Assembly: GCA_020627705.1 (NCBI GenBank) | Contig: JAHDGJ010000006.1 | Location: 75,622-139,621 of the forward strand | From: Saprospiraceae bacterium | GTDB lineage: Bacteria > Bacteroidota > Bacteroidia > Chitinophagales > Saprospiraceae | Length of the DNA: 64,000 nt | Direction of reading: 5' to 3' | Shown here: one piece after another, positions 25,799 through 34,033 of the stretch | How positions within the stretch are numbered: position 1 is the stretch's first letter | Layout: the number at the start of each line of letters is the position of its first letter | Translations under genes and position numbers: made by a program | The notes under the pieces: generated by a model | Database searches by the model: none | Told to the model about the DNA's origin: nothing | What the model saw: the letters and a program-made list of their open reading frames with translations, nothing else

Positions 25799-26674
25799 TT
25801 ATCGGGATACTGTACCTGTTGGATTCGTTTGAATAGCATTGTTAGACATACTAAGTGACGAATGATCTGTTGCGTTCTCCAAAACACTGCTTACCAATGG
25901 CTTCAATGTAAAAGGAGCAGCACTGTTATCTGGCGATGGTTCTACAGAGATAACCACTGTTTGTCCTCTTAAATCCACTGGAAAATTTAAACCACTTGGA
26001 GCATTTTGCAAAAAGTCCTCTCCTGGAAAAGGAGGTCCTCCTTGTGTTCCGCTAAACCCATTAAAGTCATCTGCTCCTTGAATGCTAGAAAATCTTCCTG
26101 TTGATAATGGCGTGCCATCAATCACTGCCCATCCTTCATAAACCCAACCGTTTGGGAGTGAAGGAAGATCTAAACCAGGTCCAGGCCCTGCTGTAGGATC
26201 CAACCACCATACGCCAGAGAATTCATTCGTGTCAGAACCTCCATCTGTTGGAGTAGCTAGGATATAGTTTCCACTGCTTGCTGTAAAATCAGTACCTAAT
26301 GCAGCAGGATGAGATATAGTCAAGCTTGCAGTGTTGCCAGAAAAATCACCTGCCAAGTACTTTACTGCACTTGGTGCAGGATCGGGATCTGGACTTGGCT
26401 CTATAGTTAAAACGAAGGCAGTTGCGCTTTCTAAGTCTTCATTGCTCACTTCAAAACTAGAATTGGAAGGATTGCCATCACTATCTACTGAAAAAACTCC
26501 AGTCGATACAGGTGAACCATCTACCATGATCCATCCTTCGTATGCATAATCAGTTCCCAGTTGTTCGAGTCCGGTTAAGTTTAGATTGAGATCGGCAGAG
26601 TCATTGGAGTCGCAACTTGTCAAAAACAAACTAACGATTAAGGATAGGGTAAAGAATTTTATTAAATGTTTCAT
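25799..26674 (-). CDS. Lipoprotein with two tandem RskA-like (anti-sigma C-terminal-type) domains
   Basis: The 291-residue lipoprotein (LFLTSC, Cys21) contains the same unit twice. Copy one (about 42-110) has YEGWIMVDGSPVSTGVF followed by VLTIEPSPDPDPAPS; copy two (about 175-270) has YEGWAVIDGTPLSTGRF followed by VISVEPSPDNSAAP. The order 'W-[IV]-x-D-G-x-P-x-S-x-G-x-F ... [IV]-E-P-S-x-D-x-x-A-P' resembles the extracytoplasmic C-terminal domain of anti-sigma-K factors (RskA). Here there is no cytoplasmic sigma-binding part, so it is not an anti-sigma factor. A secreted sensing or metal/ligand-binding role is more likely. Neighbours are an AhpD-like protein upstream and a DM13 lipoprotein downstream. 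Confidence 0.68.
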   Translation of the reverse strand: MKHLIKFFTLSLIVSLFLTSCDSNDSADLNLNLTGLEQLGTDYAYEGWIMVDGSPVSTGVFSVDSDGNPSNSSFEVSNEDLESATAFVLTIEPSPDPDPAPSAVKYLAGDFSGNTASLTISHPAALGTDFTASSGNYILATPTDGGSDTNEFSGVWWLDPTAGPGPGLDLPSLPNGWVYEGWAVIDGTPLSTGRFSSIQGADDFNGFSGTQGGPPFPGEDFLQNAPSGLNFPVDLRGQTVVISVEPSPDNSAAPFTLKPLVSSVLENATDHSSLSMSNNAIQTNPTGTVSR

Positions 26675-26719
26675 TGTATTTTTTTTATGTGTTATAAATG
26701 TTTGGTAGCAATATGCCGT

Positions 26720-27271
26720 CTATGAGGCAAGGGTTGCCTCAAGTTTTGGAGCGGTTGGAAAATCAACTTCGAATTGAGCCAAATTGTGAATAAAATTGCT
26801 CATCACTTTGTCTCCAATTGCTATGACCACATCGATCAAATTGGATTCGTTGAATCCAGCTTCCAAGAAGTCTAATTTATCTTGTTGAGATAATTTGCCC
26901 TTATTTGATATAGTAGATAAAGTAAATTTTGCGAGTGCATTTAGTTTAGCATCAAAACTTGCAGAACCTCCTCTAACTTCTAAAATTTGGTCAGGGGTAA
27001 AGCCATTTAATCCAGCAATAACCGTGTGAGCAGATTGGCAATAATAACAATCATTGTATTGACTAACCACGAGATTGACGATTTCTTTTTCTCTTTTAGA
27101 AAGTGTTGTTTTTCTGTTTTGAAGTTGTAAATAGTCATTCAATGCAGTGTCGTTTTTACCATAGTAGGCATATAAGTTTGGTACAAAACCCAAGGAATCT
27201 TTTAGCTTGTCAAATATTATTTGGTTGTCAGCACTAACTTCCGCTTTCGTAGGAACTTGAAATGTTTTCAT
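26720..27271 (-). CDS. AhpD/carboxymuconolactone-decarboxylase-like protein
   Basis: The 183-residue cytoplasmic protein has the AhpD-type active-site motif C-Y-Y-C-x-x-x-H (Cys75, Cys78, His82), placed in the usual all-helical fold (EIVNLVVSQYNDC before it, AHTVIAGLNGFTPDQI after it). AhpD-like proteins use the Cys pair as a peroxidase or disulphide reductant. It is the first gene of the cluster running down to 24183, 45 bp before the RskA-like lipoprotein gene, and is downstream of an AraC regulator on the same strand. In Bacteroidota, AhpD-like genes are commonly paired with AraC regulators. The physiological substrate is unknown. Confidence 0.82.
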   Translation of the reverse strand: MKTFQVPTKAEVSADNQIIFDKLKDSLGFVPNLYAYYGKNDTALNDYLQLQNRKTTLSKREKEIVNLVVSQYNDCYYCQSAHTVIAGLNGFTPDQILEVRGGSASFDAKLNALAKFTLSTISNKGKLSQQDKLDFLEAGFNESNLIDVVIAIGDKVMSNFIHNLAQFEVDFPTAPKLEATLAS

Positions 27272-27499
27272 ATTATAATTTTTTAGTTTTCGAATGAATT
27301 ACAATACAAATATCATGGAGGACACCAGGCTGTTAGTAGTCGCTTCTTCCCGTCTGATTAGCTATTTTTCCTTCATTCCAAGTAGGATTACCTTTTGGCT
27401 TGTCAATTTTTCCTTTTCGGGAAATGTGGAGTATGATAAACTTGGTTTTTATGCAAACCAAGTCAATACTAGAATTAAAAAGATTTACGAACGGAAGGG

Positions 27500-28360
27500 C
27501 TAAGAAGATCTGAATTGAGAAGGAGAGATTCCTTCATGCTTTTTAAAAAATCGGCTAAACCCTTGTACGTCATTAAATCCAACCTCGTACCCAATTTCAG
27601 AAACAGGCATATCAGTATAGCGCAGCAGTCTACGGACTTCCAGCATAATCCTGTCTTGTATATGTTGAAGGGGAGATTTACTTCCTATTTTTTTAAATAG
27701 GTTTGAAAGGGTTTTAGGTGCTTTGTTTAAGAGTTTGGCATATTCCGCTACGGTATGGTGATTTCTAAAATGTTGATCTACCAGGTAATTAAATTCTCGT
27801 ACCACGTCATGCTGGACCTTATCTAACTCATCTAAATCTTCTTGGCTTTTAAACATGCGCGTACAAAGAATCAATATCCGCTTCAACATCATTTGGAGCA
27901 TTTCGAGTTGAAGATTATCCTTGGATTGCATTTCTAAAACCAACATTTTCCACACAGTTTCCAAAATTTCTAAATCTTCTCCTTTCAACAAAAGGGTAGG
28001 AAAGGATTTTGGACCATAAAACAATACTCCTTTACATCCTACCTCCTCATCATGATTTAGGATACAATAGAATGGCGCATTAAACCTTAGGTAGCGATGC
28101 TTTTTTATCTCCTTAACCTCCACCTTATTAAAAGGATTTAAAAAAATAATTTCGTTTTTGTCAAAAACTCTCTTTTCCGAATCAATGGTCAAAATGTTTT
28201 GATCTTCACAAAACCATATCATGGACAGCGCACCTTCTACAGATTGTGTAGTGGAGTAGTCCTCTTTTTCGAGAACTTCAAAATATTCATTTGTTCGGCC
28301 TTGAAATTTCAAATGCGTAATTATTTGAGGATGTAAAATAAGCACTGGCATGGAGTGCAT
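27500..28360 (-). CDS. AraC-family transcriptional regulator
   Basis: The reading frame opens with TTG at 28390, but an ATG at 28360 (or 28351) gives a more normal N-terminus; about 286 residues result. The N-terminal half is a cupin-like sensing domain (KNEIIFLNPFNKVEV region). The C-terminal 100 residues are an AraC double helix-turn-helix: HTVAEYAKLLNKAPKTLSNLFKK, then VSEIGYEVGFNDVQGFSRFFKK and ISPSQFR. It lies 228 bp upstream of the AhpD-like gene on the same strand and probably controls the AhpD/RskA-like/DM13/barrel cluster. The ligand is unknown. Confidence 0.82.
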   Translation of the reverse strand: MHSMPVLILHPQIITHLKFQGRTNEYFEVLEKEDYSTTQSVEGALSMIWFCEDQNILTIDSEKRVFDKNEIIFLNPFNKVEVKEIKKHRYLRFNAPFYCILNHDEEVGCKGVLFYGPKSFPTLLLKGEDLEILETVWKMLVLEMQSKDNLQLEMLQMMLKRILILCTRMFKSQEDLDELDKVQHDVVREFNYLVDQHFRNHHTVAEYAKLLNKAPKTLSNLFKKIGSKSPLQHIQDRIMLEVRRLLRYTDMPVSEIGYEVGFNDVQGFSRFFKKHEGISPSQFRSS

Positions 28361-28639
28361 GGCTAAAAAACAACATTTGCTATAGGTCAAAGTTTATTCA
28401 AAAGCACCACTTTTTGTAATGCCTTGGTTTTGAGACAATTAAACATATGGATTTTTTGATTTGAAATGTAAAATTTTTACTTCGAATCAAACTTTACCAA
28501 TTATGAGGTGGATTTTGTGTTTCATGGAATATTAGATCAGAAATTTCATATATGTAAACTCCACTAAATGAATCTTCTTTATATGGTGTTTTTTCGTCAC
28601 ATGTAAATTACCCATTGTAATCGGTCTTTTTTGGCACGC

Positions 28640-28656
28640 TTGGCAAGAATTCTGCA
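28640..28656 (+). promoter_or_regulatory. Candidate sigma-54 (RpoN) promoter
   Basis: TTGGCAAGAATTCTGCA matches the -24/-12 consensus TGGCACG-N4-TTGCA with one mismatch in each box. GG (28642-28643) and GC (28654-28655) are separated by exactly 10 bases. Transcription would start near 28667. A second TTGGCACG lies just upstream (28631), but its spacing to the next GC is wrong. Confidence 0.5.
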
Positions 28657-28666
28657 TAAAGGTTAT

Positions 28667-28736
28667 TGTTCAGATTATTAAGGAGAATACTTAATGGTGG
28701 TCGATCCAGGGGGAAAACCGGGTCGGCCATTTTTTA
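28667..28736 (+). ncRNA. Candidate short transcript between RpoN-type promoter and terminator
   Basis: A transcript from the sigma-54-like element would run about 70 nt to the hairpin-plus-T terminator. It contains an AAGGAG sequence followed by ATG at 28694, and that small frame would read through the hairpin (about 37 codons, stop near 28806). It could therefore be a small RNA or a leader for a tiny peptide. No known RNA family is recognised. Confidence 0.35.
28699..28736 (+). terminator. Plus-strand hairpin terminator
   Basis: GGTCGATCC (28699-28707) pairs with GGGTCGGCC (28720-28728) through two G-U wobbles and is followed by six T. The wobbles become A-C mismatches on the minus strand, so the structure favours a plus-strand RNA, although both flanking genes are on the minus strand. 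Confidence 0.6.
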
Positions 28737-28761
28737 TTGCCATAGCTGCAGAGCGCAGAAA

Positions 28762-29748
28762 TTATTCTATCTCAGGAATAAGTGCAGGCCTTTGCGAAAT
28801 TTCGTGATAGCAAATTACCTCTTCACAAAAATAATGTGCTACCATACTTTTTCGGGTTAGCCCAGGTTGTATTATGGGATCACCACCATGTAACAAATTG
28901 GCATGCCAAATAAAGACATCACCTGGTTCAGCATAGAAATACTCTTTTTTGAGCTTGTGTTCCTTTACAACTTTAGCAACATGGTCTTCGTAATTTTTAT
29001 ACGATTGATTTCCGATTAACCATCTGCTATTGCCACTATCATAGTCTTGGCATGTGATATAGGGCAATTTATGACTGCTTGGATAATAGAATAGTGGCCC
29101 GTTCTTTTGATGCGTAGATTCTAATGCGGTCCAAGCTGCGATGAGGTAGCCTTCCGGTTCGGTGGTCATATGGATAAAGTCGGAATGCGCTTTCTGTTCT
29201 GATCCTTCAATGAAATTAATGGTATGAAAAGGAACCGTTTTTTTGCCCATAATAAAATCCAGAAGGTGTAGAAGTTTTGGATTTCTAAAAAAGTTTTGAT
29301 CTATTAAATTGGAGTATTTGTAGGACTCCATTATTTTTTTTCCAGTGTAGTTAAAGTCTAGCTTTCCACTTTTGGTGAGATCTTCAATCTCTTTGTTTAG
29401 AGCCGAAACTTCGTCTTCAGAATAGAAGGATTTGAGGATCATATATCCTTTGTCAATAAATCGTTGGAGTTCAATTTGTAGTGCTGGACTGCTTTGATTA
29501 TAAAAAGTTGATTTTTTAAGAAGGGCTAAACCATCTTGTACATCAAGCCAAGGAATCGCAGTGGAGGCAATTTTAAAATCTTGTTTTCCAATGGGTGAGA
29601 ATATGCTTTTTTTGAGCCCATATTTCTCATAAATATTCTTGTTGTGTTGTAGTTGTTTGCGGTTGACTACGTTGTTAATCCAATAGACCGCTTTCAAAGA
29701 GCGCAATCTTCCAGAATATTTAGAAATCCATTTCTTAAGCAGATTCAT
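28762..29748 (-). CDS. Phytanoyl-CoA dioxygenase (PhyH) family protein
   Basis: Using the ATG at 29748 the protein has 328 residues. A TTG at 29835 would extend it by 29 residues but come within 8 bp of the divergent metF start. The Fe(II)/2-oxoglutarate dioxygenase triad is visible: H188-S-D190 (KAHSDF) and distal His287 (LLHGGD), with Arg299 for 2-oxoglutarate. The segments KNGPLFYYPSSHK and AEPGDVFIWHANLLHGG are typical PhyH landmarks. Such enzymes hydroxylate small molecules or lipids in the cytoplasm. Residues 1-85 form an extra helical region before the catalytic fold. The substrate is unknown. Confidence 0.85.
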   Translation of the reverse strand: MNLLKKWISKYSGRLRSLKAVYWINNVVNRKQLQHNKNIYEKYGLKKSIFSPIGKQDFKIASTAIPWLDVQDGLALLKKSTFYNQSSPALQIELQRFIDKGYMILKSFYSEDEVSALNKEIEDLTKSGKLDFNYTGKKIMESYKYSNLIDQNFFRNPKLLHLLDFIMGKKTVPFHTINFIEGSEQKAHSDFIHMTTEPEGYLIAAWTALESTHQKNGPLFYYPSSHKLPYITCQDYDSGNSRWLIGNQSYKNYEDHVAKVVKEHKLKKEYFYAEPGDVFIWHANLLHGGDPIIQPGLTRKSMVAHYFCEEVICYHEISQRPALIPEIE

Positions 29749-29843
29749 TTGGATGATGCATTTAGTTGTATAAGGAAGTAACTTTGAGAGCCCAAAGTAA
29801 ACAGCTAGATTGGATTGGCTAAATTTTTGGTACAAATAAACAT

Positions 29844-30800
29844 ATGAAGGTTACGGATTATATAAAAGCAGCAGAAGGAAGGACCTTAATTTCTTTTGAA
29901 GTATTGCCTCCACTCAAAGGCGGTAGAATGGAAGATATTTTTATGACCTTGGACCCTCTAATGGAGTTCAAACCTCCATTTATAGACGTAACCTATCATC
30001 GGCAGGACTTTGTTTATGAAAAACGAGATACTGGATTTTTCGAAAAGGTATCCGTGCGAAAAAGACCTGGGACCATTGGCATATGTGCTTCTATAATGCA
30101 TAGATATGGCGTCGATGCTGTACCGCATTTAATATGTGGTGGATTTTCTAAAGACGATACCGAAAATGCTTTGATTGACCTCAGTTTTTTGGGCATCAAC
30201 AATGTCCTTGCCTTAAGAGGAGATCCAAGAAAGTTTGATGGGAAGTTTGTTCCAGAACCGGATGGTAATAAATACGCGGTGGACTTAGTAGCCCAAATTC
30301 AGAATATGAATGTTGGCAAATACTTGGACTCAACGATTGATTCGGGTGCCAATTCGGAGTTTTGTATAGGCATCGCGGGTTACCCAGAAAAACATTACGA
30401 GTCTCCCAATTTTGCCTTGGATTTGGAGTATACCAAGAAGAAGGTGGAAGCAGGAGCAGATTACATTGTTACGCAAATGTTTTTCGATAATCAAAAGTAT
30501 TTTGATTACGTTAAGGCCTGTAGGGAAGCGGGTATAACCGTTCCGATTATTCCAGGTCTAAAGCCATTGACTAAGCTTTACCAACTCAATTCAATTCCTA
30601 GGATGTTTTATATAAACATGCCCAACGACTTGGTCAGTGAAGTTGTAAAGTGTGGGGATGACCGGAAAAAAATCAAACAAGTTGGCATCGAGTGGTGTTC
30701 TGCTCAGTCTCGTGAATTAAAGGCTGCCGGTGTTCCATGTTTGCATTACTATACCATGGGAGATGCTGCAACCATTACCAAGGTGATTGAGGGAATATAG
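29844..30800 (+). CDS. metF: 5,10-methylenetetrahydrofolate reductase
   Basis: The 318-residue flavoenzyme has MetF landmarks: SFEVLPPLKGGRMED near the N-terminus (catalytic Glu19), the VTYHR strand, LALRGDPRK (about 131-139), and ADYIVTQMFFDNQKYFDYV (about 206-224). It reduces methylene-THF to 5-methyl-THF with NAD(P)H and FAD in the cytoplasm, feeding MetH, which is encoded at 35020-38685. The length is as in other Bacteroidota. It is convergent with the truncated secreted-protein gene, whose stop is only 3 bp away. Confidence 0.95.
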   Translation: MKVTDYIKAAEGRTLISFEVLPPLKGGRMEDIFMTLDPLMEFKPPFIDVTYHRQDFVYEKRDTGFFEKVSVRKRPGTIGICASIMHRYGVDAVPHLICGGFSKDDTENALIDLSFLGINNVLALRGDPRKFDGKFVPEPDGNKYAVDLVAQIQNMNVGKYLDSTIDSGANSEFCIGIAGYPEKHYESPNFALDLEYTKKKVEAGADYIVTQMFFDNQKYFDYVKACREAGITVPIIPGLKPLTKLYQLNSIPRMFYINMPNDLVSEVVKCGDDRKKIKQVGIEWCSAQSRELKAAGVPCLHYYTMGDAATITKVIEGI

Positions 30801-30803
30801 GTG

Positions 30804-31775
30804 TTAATTTTTTGAAATCGATAAGGTACCTGCATTTGCATCACAACAATATTCAACAATTATTTCAATATCATCTGTGGCTGTGCAATTATTGCTATCG
30901 GTAGAGGTAACCACATAGTTGCCAGAATCAGAAGCTTGAACATCGAATAGGTCAAATTTATTTGATCCAGAACTAGATCCTCCAGGTCCATTCCAAGCCC
31001 AAGCATTTCCTCCATTCAATTTTGATGTAGATACGTTGATTTCACACATACTGATATCTTCTCCTGCACAAACATTTATTGGTCCCTGATTTCCTGCTAT
31101 TTCAATCAAAGGATCGTTTTCCCAACAAGTAATCACAATGTTATCGATTTCCACCCATTCATCATTTGCCCAAGTCTGCGTTGTGAATTTAAGATCTAAC
31201 AGACTTGCTTCTTCTGTGCAAAACTGAAACATTCTCATTCCAGATTGATCCATATCAGTGGTGCCTAGTCCTCCAATTAAATCTTCTGCTTCTTGATTTC
31301 CGTCCAAAAAAATTTGAGTCCATAGAAAATCCCAACATCCATCACAAGCGCCAATCAGAGGAGTGCTCGGGTCACAGGTCGATCCACATGAAGGAGAGCC
31401 AGTACAAGCAGGTGATGTCCCATTCACTTCGTCACAATATTCCATGTTTCCACTTCCCTCCCACGGTTCTGAAAATGCAAATTCAAAGCTAATTTTTATA
31501 CTAGAGCAATGACTTACATCAATTCCCCCATCAAGAGAAAATGTGGCTGGCCCATTGCTGTCAAGATTTCTTAGTTTTCCGTTGAGAGTAGCAAAATAAT
31601 CAACACCTGGAACACAAGTTGGACAATCTGTGCTCCACGATTCACCTTCCACACTATTACCGGTTGTAGATCCATTGGATTCATTAAAAGGTTCTGTGAA
31701 AATAGCGGTCTGACTATTTAGCAGAATAACCCTTAAAACAAAGATTACAACTAACCAATTTCGTTTTCTACCCAA
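30804..31775 (-). CDS. Secreted Cys-rich protein, probably truncated
   Basis: The 323-residue protein starts with TTG and has a signal peptide (IFVLRVILLNSQ). A lectin/jelly-roll-like region follows (about 25-215) with many Cys and DWD/DGG turns, then one Ig-like domain (about 220-310: DISMCEINVSTSK ... SGNYVVTSTDSNNC). It ends abruptly after YCCDANAGTLSISKN. The 'DAGT' step normally opens the next repeat in long Saprospiria surface proteins, so this looks like the N-terminal remnant of a larger protein that lost its later repeats and any T9SS sorting domain. The stop is 3 bp from the convergent metF stop. Product still possibly secreted to the periplasm. Confidence 0.55.
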   Translation of the reverse strand: MGRKRNWLVVIFVLRVILLNSQTAIFTEPFNESNGSTTGNSVEGESWSTDCPTCVPGVDYFATLNGKLRNLDSNGPATFSLDGGIDVSHCSSIKISFEFAFSEPWEGSGNMEYCDEVNGTSPACTGSPSCGSTCDPSTPLIGACDGCWDFLWTQIFLDGNQEAEDLIGGLGTTDMDQSGMRMFQFCTEEASLLDLKFTTQTWANDEWVEIDNIVITCWENDPLIEIAGNQGPINVCAGEDISMCEINVSTSKLNGGNAWAWNGPGGSSSGSNKFDLFDVQASDSGNYVVTSTDSNNCTATDDIEIIVEYCCDANAGTLSISKN

Positions 31776-31860
31776 GTTGAAAAATTAAGTAATACTAACT
31801 TAAGCAATCCATTAGGTACCCTGTAATGAAACTTGTTAAAATTAAGTGTATTGAAAAAGT

Positions 31861-34026
31861 TTACTTTTTTACAATTTTCCCAGTTTGTATAAGAACACCT
31901 TTCTCTTTGTAGCTAAAGAAATACATTCCGGTATTTATAGTACTTAGGTCAAGCTCGATGAGCTCATTGGAGTGATAACATGAAATTTGAGTGCCAAAAA
32001 CATCATGGATACATAACTCTGCATCTTTTTTCTTTAGCCCAGGCCCCGTAAAAGAAATAAATTGATCAAATGGATTTGGATAGGCTTTTATATAAGATTC
32101 TTTCATGGTTTCCTCAGTAGATACTAAAGCATCACAATCAAAATTGGGATCTCCGTAGATATTATTATCCATCCAATTGAGCCTCAAGAGAATCCATTGT
32201 TTTAGGAAATCTATTTCTTCCTCATGATCACTTCCAATAAAAAAGTTGGGCCAAATGTATTGGCCTAAAACATTAAAACGATCAAAATTTCTGTTTACTG
32301 CTGGGCCCAATTCTTGAATCAAAGAATCAATCGTACCCATGAGCATATCTACGTCTAAGATGTCTTGTCTAAGATGCTGCCAACGGCAGTTCATTTTGTT
32401 TCGGACCGAAGGAACCGAGAGGATTTTTTCAAGCCAAAACACTCTGGAGGTACAGGGATATATCCAACCTTCAGGATTAGGATTACATGCAAAATCAAAA
32501 TTGCTGTACCCTAGATTAAAATCCCAGATTGGCCCCATGTGTAGTTTTCCACCATTGCTGTCTTTCTTTTTGTGCATATAGAAACTTAGTTTATATGCAT
32601 CTATTTGCTTTGTGAATTCATTGATTAAAAAGTAATCGATGAAGGACTCCACATCAATATAATTTTCGAAAGTAAAAGCAAAATTTTGTTGCTGCATGGC
32701 CGTTTCGAAATCCGTCATCCAACTCGAAATATAATTTTTTTGCACAGGCAGGAGATTTTGTGCAGAAGGGGAGTAGTAAGAATAATAGGGTGCTGGATTT
32801 CCTAATGGCGAGGACCATCCGTCGAATGAAGAATTTTCATTTGCCCAATCCAAACGAAATATATAACCTCCAGTTAATTCATCGCCTTCAATATCTTCAG
32901 GTCTGAGTTTGGCGATATCCACTCGAGCAGAATCTCGCTTTATCTTTTCCATCAACAAATAAATCCCTTCATAATTATCATTGATAAGAAGCTCGCAGAA
33001 CTTTGTTCGCGATGCATAGGGCATCATGGATCGTCCAATATTGAAAGTCAAAGCATTGCGAATTAAGCTTTTGTCGGAAAAAGGACCATGCAATATCCAA
33101 TCGTTTTCTTCAGGCATTCCGAGCAAGGATACATTGTTGTTTTCACCAATTTCGTCCTGTGTTTCAAAGCCGTAATTCTTTTTTTCATATAGTTGAGAGG
33201 AGTTTCCTCTGACCTCAATAGAAATTCTCCCATCGTAATCGGTTGGAAAATCATTAGAAGAATTCAATGCTCCAGGACCATTATCGATCACTTGCAAGTT
33301 GGCAACAATTCTAGGATCATCCTCTATATTTTGTCCAAAAGTATTGAGCTTTAATAAAGGCAAGTTGCTTTGAAAAGCAGGGCTAAAAAACCAATTTGGC
33401 GGAGCACCGTAATTCATAGAATTATCTGTTATACCAAGCGAAAGAAAAAAGTTACTCGAAAAATCAGAGGAGGATGTAGAGATATTATGGATCTGAATGG
33501 CAAGGGTATTTTCACCTTCGACAAATATTTCATCAAAGGTTTCGGCGTTTATAGGATAGGATTCTGGGATACCTCCTTGGTACAAAACTGCTTCGTGATC
33601 GGTTTGCGGAGTCGCATCAAAATTTGGGGCATTTCCAGGTAGGCCAAAGTTCCCTCGTGCTATTTCAACGCCATTTATATACGCCACAAAGGCATCGTCA
33701 TAGTCTGCATGCAAAAGAGCGGTTCGTATAACAGAGGTGTCAACTAATTCAAATTTCTTTCTGATATAAATAGAAATAACCGTGGGTATCAAAGTATTGT
33801 CATCATTGTCGCCATAGCCGAATCCTCCCATAGAAGTTGACCAGTTGGAATCGTCATACTCAACTTGCATCCAATTGCTCGCTGGTTCCGAAAAGCCCAA
33901 ACGATAGTTCCAAAAATCGTCATTATAGATCACCGTCTCCCAATGATCGATTTGTGCTTGGCAATTATTGGATAAGACAAAAAGTAAGAATGCGCAAATC
34001 ACACTGTGCTTGAGAAAATCTAACAT
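31861..34026 (-). CDS. CotH-kinase-family secreted protein with T9SS sorting domain
   Basis: The start at 34026 gives a signal peptide (FLKHSVICAFLLFVLSNNCQA). A GTG further upstream would extend into the preceding gene. The 721-residue protein has an N-terminal jelly-roll-like carbohydrate-binding region (about 40-200) and then a CotH-type kinase domain (about 240-590) with RGNSSQ, a YEGIYLLMEKIKRD segment and the GPIWDFNLGY metal-binding motif. A type A T9SS C-terminal domain closes it (from about 640: AYPNPFDQF ... GMYFFSYK). CotH kinases phosphorylate other secreted proteins. It follows the DUF2279 gene by 7 bp, within the metH transcription direction. Confidence 0.82.
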   Translation of the reverse strand: MLDFLKHSVICAFLLFVLSNNCQAQIDHWETVIYNDDFWNYRLGFSEPASNWMQVEYDDSNWSTSMGGFGYGDNDDNTLIPTVISIYIRKKFELVDTSVIRTALLHADYDDAFVAYINGVEIARGNFGLPGNAPNFDATPQTDHEAVLYQGGIPESYPINAETFDEIFVEGENTLAIQIHNISTSSSDFSSNFFLSLGITDNSMNYGAPPNWFFSPAFQSNLPLLKLNTFGQNIEDDPRIVANLQVIDNGPGALNSSNDFPTDYDGRISIEVRGNSSQLYEKKNYGFETQDEIGENNNVSLLGMPEENDWILHGPFSDKSLIRNALTFNIGRSMMPYASRTKFCELLINDNYEGIYLLMEKIKRDSARVDIAKLRPEDIEGDELTGGYIFRLDWANENSSFDGWSSPLGNPAPYYSYYSPSAQNLLPVQKNYISSWMTDFETAMQQQNFAFTFENYIDVESFIDYFLINEFTKQIDAYKLSFYMHKKKDSNGGKLHMGPIWDFNLGYSNFDFACNPNPEGWIYPCTSRVFWLEKILSVPSVRNKMNCRWQHLRQDILDVDMLMGTIDSLIQELGPAVNRNFDRFNVLGQYIWPNFFIGSDHEEEIDFLKQWILLRLNWMDNNIYGDPNFDCDALVSTEETMKESYIKAYPNPFDQFISFTGPGLKKKDAELCIHDVFGTQISCYHSNELIELDLSTINTGMYFFSYKEKGVLIQTGKIVKK

Positions 34027-34033
34027 GTTATAA

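Larger units (their letters stand above)
28361..28761. other. 400-bp gap with a possible small-RNA unit
   Basis: This gap lies between the AraC gene and the PhyH gene, both on the minus strand. It is AT-rich in its first 260 bp, where I see nothing specific. The last part contains a plus-strand GG-N10-GC promoter-like element (28640-28656) and a plus-strand hairpin with T-run (28699-28736), treated separately. Confidence 0.5.

Noticed and set aside
25799-26674. RskA-like lipoprotein considered as a true anti-sigma factor.
   Set aside because: No cytoplasmic sigma-binding region or transmembrane helix is present, and no sigma factor gene is nearby.
27294-27503. Plus-strand 69-residue frame between the AhpD-like and AraC genes.
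   Set aside because: No signal, motif or neighbour supports it; it sits in the likely promoter region of the AhpD-like gene.
28631-28646. First TTGGCACG considered as a sigma-54 promoter.
   Set aside because: The next GC is only 8 bases after the GG; the 10-base spacing is met only by the second element.
28666-28860. Plus-strand 64-residue frame near the PhyH gene.
   Set aside because: It overlaps the end of the PhyH gene in antisense; the hairpin and promoter-like signals explain the region better than this frame.
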